9,222 nucleotides of DNA from JALZAH01 sp051000755 (GTDB lineage: Bacteria; Actinomycetota; Acidimicrobiia; Acidimicrobiales; Palsa-688), in the NCBI GenBank assembly GCA_051000755.1, contig JBPCNZ010000049.1, forward strand, positions 1 to 9,222, written 5' to 3'. The notes beneath the pieces were generated by a model. That model did no database searches and had not been told where the DNA came from. It saw only the letters and a list, made by a program, of their open reading frames with translations. Shown here piece by piece: positions 6,260 through 9,222 of the stretch (positions within the stretch are counted from its first letter, which is position 1; the number at the start of each line of letters is the position of its first letter). The translations under genes and the position numbers were made by a program.

Positions 6260-6952
6260 GTGAATCGGCCGGCAACGGCAACCTCGCCGGCCCGCCGGGC
6301 ACAGGCGTTGGAGGAGGTCGCCCTCGACGTCGAGCAGTGGCAAAGGGTGGCCGTGGATGCGGTGTCCGCAGCCGAGGGCGCCCAAGCCGATGCCGAGTGG
6401 CGTCTGGACGGCGTGGCCGCGACCGTGATCGAGGCGGTGAGCACCGCCGAGATGACGGGCGAGTCGGTGGCCGGCGCGGTGGGAGAGATGGACCGCTTGG
6501 GACGGGAGGCCGACGAAGCGGGGGCCAGCGTGGACATTCGGGGGGAATGCGTCGAGCAAGCCAGCCGGTATGTCACGCAGACGGTTGCCCGCTGGCGGGA
6601 CTGCGGCGGACGCCCCTTCCAGCTGGCGGAGTTGGGCAATGTCGACGCCGGGCAGGCTTCCGGCCGGCTTGCCGGTTGCCTGCAGCGGTGCCGGGCGCTG
6701 GCCGAGCGGGTCCGGTCGGCGGTCGCCGTGGAGGATGCGTTGGTGGCGAACGCCGCCCAGCACGAGGCATTGGTCCGCGCCCGGCAGGCACAGGCGAGGG
6801 GAGCGTCCCACCTGCATGCGCTGGTGGTGTCGTCCCGGGTGGATGCCGCCCGCGACGAGGCGGGGCGACGGTCCGAGCGCGCCGTGACCAGGTTGACGGC
6901 TCAGGCGGAGGCCCTCCACCGTTACGACCAGCCCGCGGGCGGGGCGTCATGA
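6260..6952 (+). CDS. All-helical 230-aa protein, last gene of the FtsK/WXG operon
   Basis: I do not recognise the family of this 230-aa protein. It is almost entirely Ala/Glu/Arg/Val-rich helix with long coiled-coil-like stretches (about 13-110 and 132-222), broken by RWRDCGGRPF at 111-120. There is no signal peptide or transmembrane segment. Four cysteines lie at 97, 115, 140 and 144. GTG 6260 follows the previous stop by 2 nt and has GAGGGG at 6246-6251, 8 nt upstream. As the last gene of an operon with an EccC-like motor and a WXG100-like pair, it could be a larger helical substrate (LXG- or PPE-like in shape, though those motifs are absent), a chaperone for the pair, or a structural component. 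All three are inference from context. The in-frame open region upstream of 6260 overlaps the preceding gene and is not used. Confidence 0.68.
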   Translation: MNRPATATSPARRAQALEEVALDVEQWQRVAVDAVSAAEGAQADAEWRLDGVAATVIEAVSTAEMTGESVAGAVGEMDRLGREADEAGASVDIRGECVEQASRYVTQTVARWRDCGGRPFQLAELGNVDAGQASGRLAGCLQRCRALAERVRSAVAVEDALVANAAQHEALVRARQAQARGASHLHALVVSSRVDAARDEAGRRSERAVTRLTAQAEALHRYDQPAGGAS

Positions 6953-6971
6953 CCGGTACCGCAGCCCGACA

Positions 6972-6986
6972 AGGGCGAACCGCCCT
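6972..6986. promoter_or_regulatory. Perfect short inverted repeat abutting the DUF2277 -10 box
   Basis: AGGGCG (6972-6977), AAC, CGCCCT (6981-6986) is a 6-bp perfect inverted repeat with a 3-nt loop, 20 nt after the operon stop. Its last base is the first base of the TAGCCT box. It could be a terminator stem for the operon (no T run), an operator for the next gene, or chance in GC-rich DNA. Confidence 0.35.
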
Positions 6987-6991
6987 AGCCT
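6986..6991 (+). promoter_or_regulatory. -10 box set for a leaderless DUF2277 transcript
   Basis: TAGCCT matches TAnnnT and ends 6 nt before ATG 6998, the spacing expected when the mRNA starts at the ATG itself. No Shine-Dalgarno sequence lies between. Leaderless genes with this arrangement are common in actinobacteria. No clear -35 element is seen. Confidence 0.5.
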
Positions 6992-6997
6992 GGCCCC

Positions 6998-7243
6998 ATG
7001 TGTCGCAACATCACCACCCTGAGGAGCTTGGATCCGGAGGCCACGGCAGAGGAGATCGAGGCCGCCGCTCGCCAGTTCGTGCGCAAGGTCAGCGGGGTGC
7101 AGACCACGTCAGCGCGGACCGAGCAGGCCGTCGAGAGGGCCGTGCAACGGGTCCGGTTGGCCACCACCGAACTGCTGCGCGAGCTACCCCCTCGCCAGGT
7201 CCCCCCGCCGACCCTACCTCCGCTGCGGCGCCGGGCCTCCTGA
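6998..7243 (+). CDS. DUF2277 family protein
   Basis: This 81-aa small cytoplasmic protein opens with MCRNITTLRSLDPEATAEEI, very close to the DUF2277 hallmark MCRNI.LhNf.P.AT..Ei. It continues with the family block AARQFVRKVSGVQ and helices ending RLATTELLRELP. The proline-rich basic tail (about 66-81) is variable in the family. The function is unknown; the Met-Cys-Arg-Asn start is the most conserved part, which supports both family and start codon. It is probably its own transcription unit, 45 nt after the operon, with a leaderless-type promoter. Its stop lies 3 nt from the stop of the convergent phosphoribosyltransferase gene. Confidence 0.88.
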   Translation: MCRNITTLRSLDPEATAEEIEAAARQFVRKVSGVQTTSARTEQAVERAVQRVRLATTELLRELPPRQVPPPTLPPLRRRAS

Positions 7244-7246
7244 GTC

Positions 7247-7960
7247 TCACCTTGTCGGCTCGCCTCCGGGTCGGGCCCGCCCGAGCAGCTCGAGGACCTC
7301 GTCGTCGGTCGTCTGAGCGAAGTTCGTGTACCAGTGGCCGACGGCGAGGAATCGCGCCGGGACGTGATTGCAGACCACGTCATCGGCAACGCCGCTCAGC
7401 CGGGTCGAAGTTCCCGGGGAGCACACGGGGACGGCCAGGACCAACCGGTTTGGCCCCTGGGCACGAACGGCCCGCAATGCCGCCTCCGCGGTGATGCCCG
7501 TGGCCAGGCCGTCGTCGACGAGGACCACGTCCCGTTGAGCGAGGCTCGGCAGCGGGCGGTCGCCGCGGTAGAGGACCACCCTCCGCTCCAACTCGTGGCG
7601 GGCCGGCACCGCTAGGGCTTGGAGGTCGGCGGCGCTGATACCGAGCTCGCCGGCACGATCGGAGATGATCGCCCCGACGAGCCCCTCGGCCACGGCGCCG
7701 ATGCCGAGCTCCTCATGACCGGGAGCCCCGACCTTGCGGGCTACGAACACTTCCAACGGTGACCCCAGGGAGGCGGCGACCTCGGCGGCAACAGGGACGC
7801 CACCTCGGGCCAGGCCGAGGACGACGGGGTACTCGAGCCCTAGCGGAACCAACCGCAGGGCCAGTTGGCGCCCAGCGTCCCGCCGGTCTCGAAAGGGCAG
7901 AGCCCGACCGTCGCTCAGAGGCAGACCGTCAACTGACCGAGATGGATCCAACGCCACCAT
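7247..7960 (-). CDS. PRPP-binding phosphoribosyltransferase family protein
   Basis: This 237-aa protein has a type I phosphoribosyltransferase fold. The PRPP-binding signature is V-L-V-D149-D150-G-L-A-T154-G-I-T157, and an earlier loop, GLARGGVPVAAEVA (about 49-62), matches the pyrophosphate loop. KVGAPGHEELGIGAVAEG (76-93) is typical of the uncharacterised standalone branch, often annotated simply as phosphoribosyltransferase and sometimes fused to a dienelactone-hydrolase-like domain. Here the hydrolase part is absent. The acceptor base is unknown, and purine or pyrimidine salvage roles are not shown. The ATG at 7960-7958 was chosen. The frame stays open to a TTG at 8050 that would add 30 Arg/Thr/Ala-rich residues overlapping the likely promoter region. 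The ribosome binding site is weak (AGG near -8). Confidence 0.85.
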   Translation of the reverse strand: MVALDPSRSVDGLPLSDGRALPFRDRRDAGRQLALRLVPLGLEYPVVLGLARGGVPVAAEVAASLGSPLEVFVARKVGAPGHEELGIGAVAEGLVGAIISDRAGELGISAADLQALAVPARHELERRVVLYRGDRPLPSLAQRDVVLVDDGLATGITAEAALRAVRAQGPNRLVLAVPVCSPGTSTRLSGVADDVVCNHVPARFLAVGHWYTNFAQTTDDEVLELLGRARPGGEPTR

Positions 7961-8010
7961 GGTGTCGCCTGCCCATCGCGGCGCGCAAGGCCTTCGGCCG
8001 GCTACATGCG

Positions 8011-8039
8011 TTGCCGCGACCACCCTCAGTGTGTAGGTT
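8011..8039 (+). promoter_or_regulatory. Candidate promoter for the GH25 lysozyme gene
   Basis: TTGCCG (8011-8016), a 17-nt spacer and TAGGTT (8034-8039) form a plausible housekeeping sigma-70-type promoter. Transcription would begin near 8046, giving a leader of about 80 nt that contains the nested inverted repeats at 8055-8096. Matches to consensus are partial (TTG..., TAnnnT). Confidence 0.45.
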
Positions 8040-8054
8040 GTCGCCCACAATGAT

Positions 8055-8096
8055 CGACCCGGCGGGCGGCGGGTCCGGTTCTTCCGGACCGGGTCG
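8055..8096 (+). promoter_or_regulatory. Nested stem-loop in the lysozyme mRNA leader
   Basis: The inner stem GGTCCGG (8072-8078)/CCGGACC (8084-8090) has a TTCTT loop. The outer stem CGACCC (8055-8060)/GGGTCG (8091-8096) stacks directly on it on the 3' side, with an 11-nt bulge on the 5' side. This 13-bp bulged structure ends 28 nt before the start codon. It does not match the ydaO (cyclic di-AMP) riboswitch features I know from actinobacterial cell wall hydrolase genes. It could be a regulatory leader or a terminator-like element. Confidence 0.4.
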
Positions 8097-8111
8097 TGAG
8101 GCTCGGAGCGA

Positions 8112-8118
8112 GGGGAGG
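8112..8118 (+). promoter_or_regulatory. Ribosome binding site of the lysozyme gene
   Basis: GGGGAGG lies 6 nt before ATG 8125, a strong Shine-Dalgarno match at good spacing that supports this start. Confidence 0.65.
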
Positions 8119-8124
8119 CGGCTC

Positions 8125-9222
8125 ATGACGGGCTTACGAGTAGCACCCGGGTGCGGACAGGAAGAGAGAACCGGCAGGCGGGGTGGGGTAGCCCGGATCC
8201 TTCTGGCTGTGGTCTTGGCGGGATCCGGTGTCGTGACGGCGGGTCCGGCTGCGGGAGCCGATCCTCGCGGCGGTCAACCACCGGTACCGGCTCCGAGCGG
8301 GGTCAGGGCCCAGGTCGCCACCGCCAGGGCCCGTCTGGCCCTGACCCTTCACCAGCCCCATGCCGGCCGGCTCGAGACCCTCACCCATCCGGATGCCGAC
8401 CACGCCGGCATACAGGCACCGGTGAGCAGCGGCGCCCACCCCTCGGTCCGTTCGGCGACGGCTCTGGCGTCCACCGGCTCCCCGACCGGTCTCGACGTCA
8501 GCTCCTTTCAGGGCGATGTCAACTGGGCCGAGGTGGCGGCGAACGGTGCTCAGTTTGCCTACGCCAAGGCCAGTGAGGGCACGTATTACACCAACCCGTA
8601 CTTCAACCAGCAGTACCCGGGAGCTGCTGGTCAGGGCCTCGTGCGGGGCGCCTACCACTTCGCCGTCCCCGACAACTCGGCCGGGGCGGCCCAGGCCGAC
8701 TTCTTTGCCAGCAACGGGGGGGCCTGGTCTGCGGACGGCCACACCCTGCCCGGCATGGTCGACCTCGAGTACAACCCCTATGGAGCCGAGTGCTACGGAC
8801 TGTCTCCGGCCCAGATGGTGGCCTGGGTGTCCTCGTTCGTGAACGAGTTCTACGCCGACACCGGGCGGTGGGCGGTCATCTACACCACCACCGACTGGTG
8901 GAGCAGCTGTACCGGCAACAGCGCCAGTTTCGCCGGTCGCGACCCGCTCTGGATCGCCAACTACGGCGCCTCCCCCACTCCCCTGCCGGCGGGATGGAGC
9001 ACGTACACCTTCTGGCAGTACGCCGACAGCGGCGTCTTCCCCGGCGACCAGGACGTCTTCAAGGGGTCACCTGCCCAACTTCTGGCCCTGGTCAACAATG
9101 ACCCCGTGTCGGCTTACTACGCGTTGTTGGGGGGGAATGGGTCGTATCTGGGTAACCCGGTGAACGGTCCGTACGGGGTGGCTGGTGGCGAGGCTGAGGA
9201 TTTTGCGGGTGGGTCGATCTAT
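8125..9222 (+). CDS. Secreted GH25 muramidase with C-terminal LGFP repeat (partial)
   Basis: The frame is open to the window edge, giving 366 residues without a stop. A signal peptide ends near A-G-A45 before Asp46, after a basic stretch (RRGGVAR) and a hydrophobic core. Residues about 47-118 are a disordered linker. Residues about 121-320 are a glycoside hydrolase family 25 (Chalaropsis-type) lysozyme: GLD124VSSFQG, FAYAKASEG, GAYHFAVP, AQADFFASNGG, and the catalytic D213-L-E215 pair. The spacings D124-D213-E215 equal those I recall for D9, D98 and E100 of the Streptomyces enzyme cellosyl. D310 is a candidate for the fourth acidic site. The enzyme should cut the MurNAc-GlcNAc beta-1,4 bond of peptidoglycan outside the cell. 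Residues about 328-366 match an LGFP repeat (YYALLGG, YLGNPV, FAGGSIY), a cell-wall-binding module; more repeats probably follow. Confidence 0.93.
   Translation, partial: MTGLRVAPGCGQEERTGRRGGVARILLAVVLAGSGVVTAGPAAGADPRGGQPPVPAPSGVRAQVATARARLALTLHQPHAGRLETLTHPDADHAGIQAPVSSGAHPSVRSATALASTGSPTGLDVSSFQGDVNWAEVAANGAQFAYAKASEGTYYTNPYFNQQYPGAAGQGLVRGAYHFAVPDNSAGAAQADFFASNGGAWSADGHTLPGMVDLEYNPYGAECYGLSPAQMVAWVSSFVNEFYADTGRWAVIYTTTDWWSSCTGNSASFAGRDPLWIANYGASPTPLPAGWSTYTFWQYADSGVFPGDQDVFKGSPAQLLALVNNDPVSAYYALLGGNGSYLGNPVNGPYGVAGGEAEDFAGGSIY

Noticed and set aside
2386..6952. Full canonical ESX type VII secretion locus
   Set aside because: No EccB, EccD, EccE or mycosin gene is present, and the ATPase lacks membrane helices. 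Only the EccC-like and WXG100-like parts can be supported.
6949..7494. Sixth operon gene starting at the ATGA overlap at 6949
   Set aside because: The frame overlaps all of the well-supported DUF2277 gene and runs antisense into the phosphoribosyltransferase; its composition is Arg/Gly/Ala/Pro noise.
8040..8124. ydaO-type cyclic di-AMP riboswitch before the lysozyme gene
   Set aside because: The conserved segments of that riboswitch were not found. Only generic nested stems are visible.
1..9222. CRISPR array, insertion sequence, attachment site or tRNA
   Set aside because: No spaced direct-repeat array, transposase, terminal inverted repeats or cloverleaf sequence was seen. The only tandem repeat is the coding one at 418-477.

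Overview
The window is GC-rich, tightly packed DNA with strong C/G third-position bias, GTG starts and a TAnnnT box set for leaderless translation. Together with a DUF2277 protein and a GH25 lysozyme carrying an LGFP repeat, this points to an actinomycete (phylum Actinomycetota). An Acidimicrobiia-like lineage is possible, but nothing here proves it. No mobile element, tRNA, rRNA or CRISPR array was seen.

Layout. The end of an unidentified gene (2-100) is followed by a secreted DUF4352-type lipoprotein (262-927, +). A convergent AI-2E/PerM-family membrane protein follows (979-2124, -). A 261-bp divergent gap (2125-2385) holds two successive stem-loops, the second a strong terminator-like hairpin. 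A compact five-gene operon then runs from 2386 to 6952 (+). Downstream are a small DUF2277 gene (6998-7243, +), a convergent PRPP-type phosphoribosyltransferase (7247-7960, -), and a secreted GH25 muramidase with an LGFP repeat that runs off the window (8125-end, +).

The operon is the main point of interest. Its genes overlap by 4-8 bp or lie 2 bp apart. In order they encode: a 131-aa tail-anchored membrane protein; a 979-aa soluble ATPase with three tandem FtsK/SpoIIIE-like domains, of which only the middle one keeps intact Walker motifs; two 90-92-aa helical-hairpin proteins with WXG100 geometry, one with W-R-D and a C-terminal YxxxD, the other with Y-D-G; and a 230-aa all-helical protein. 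This resembles the EccC motor plus EsxA/EsxB pair of type VII secretion, but no EccB, EccD, EccE or mycosin gene is in the window. I read it as a reduced or divergent type VII-like (FtsK/WXG100) system. Its function and cargo are unknown.

The flanking genes (lipoprotein, AI-2E permease, lysozyme) belong to the cell envelope, but nothing in the sequence ties them functionally to the operon.
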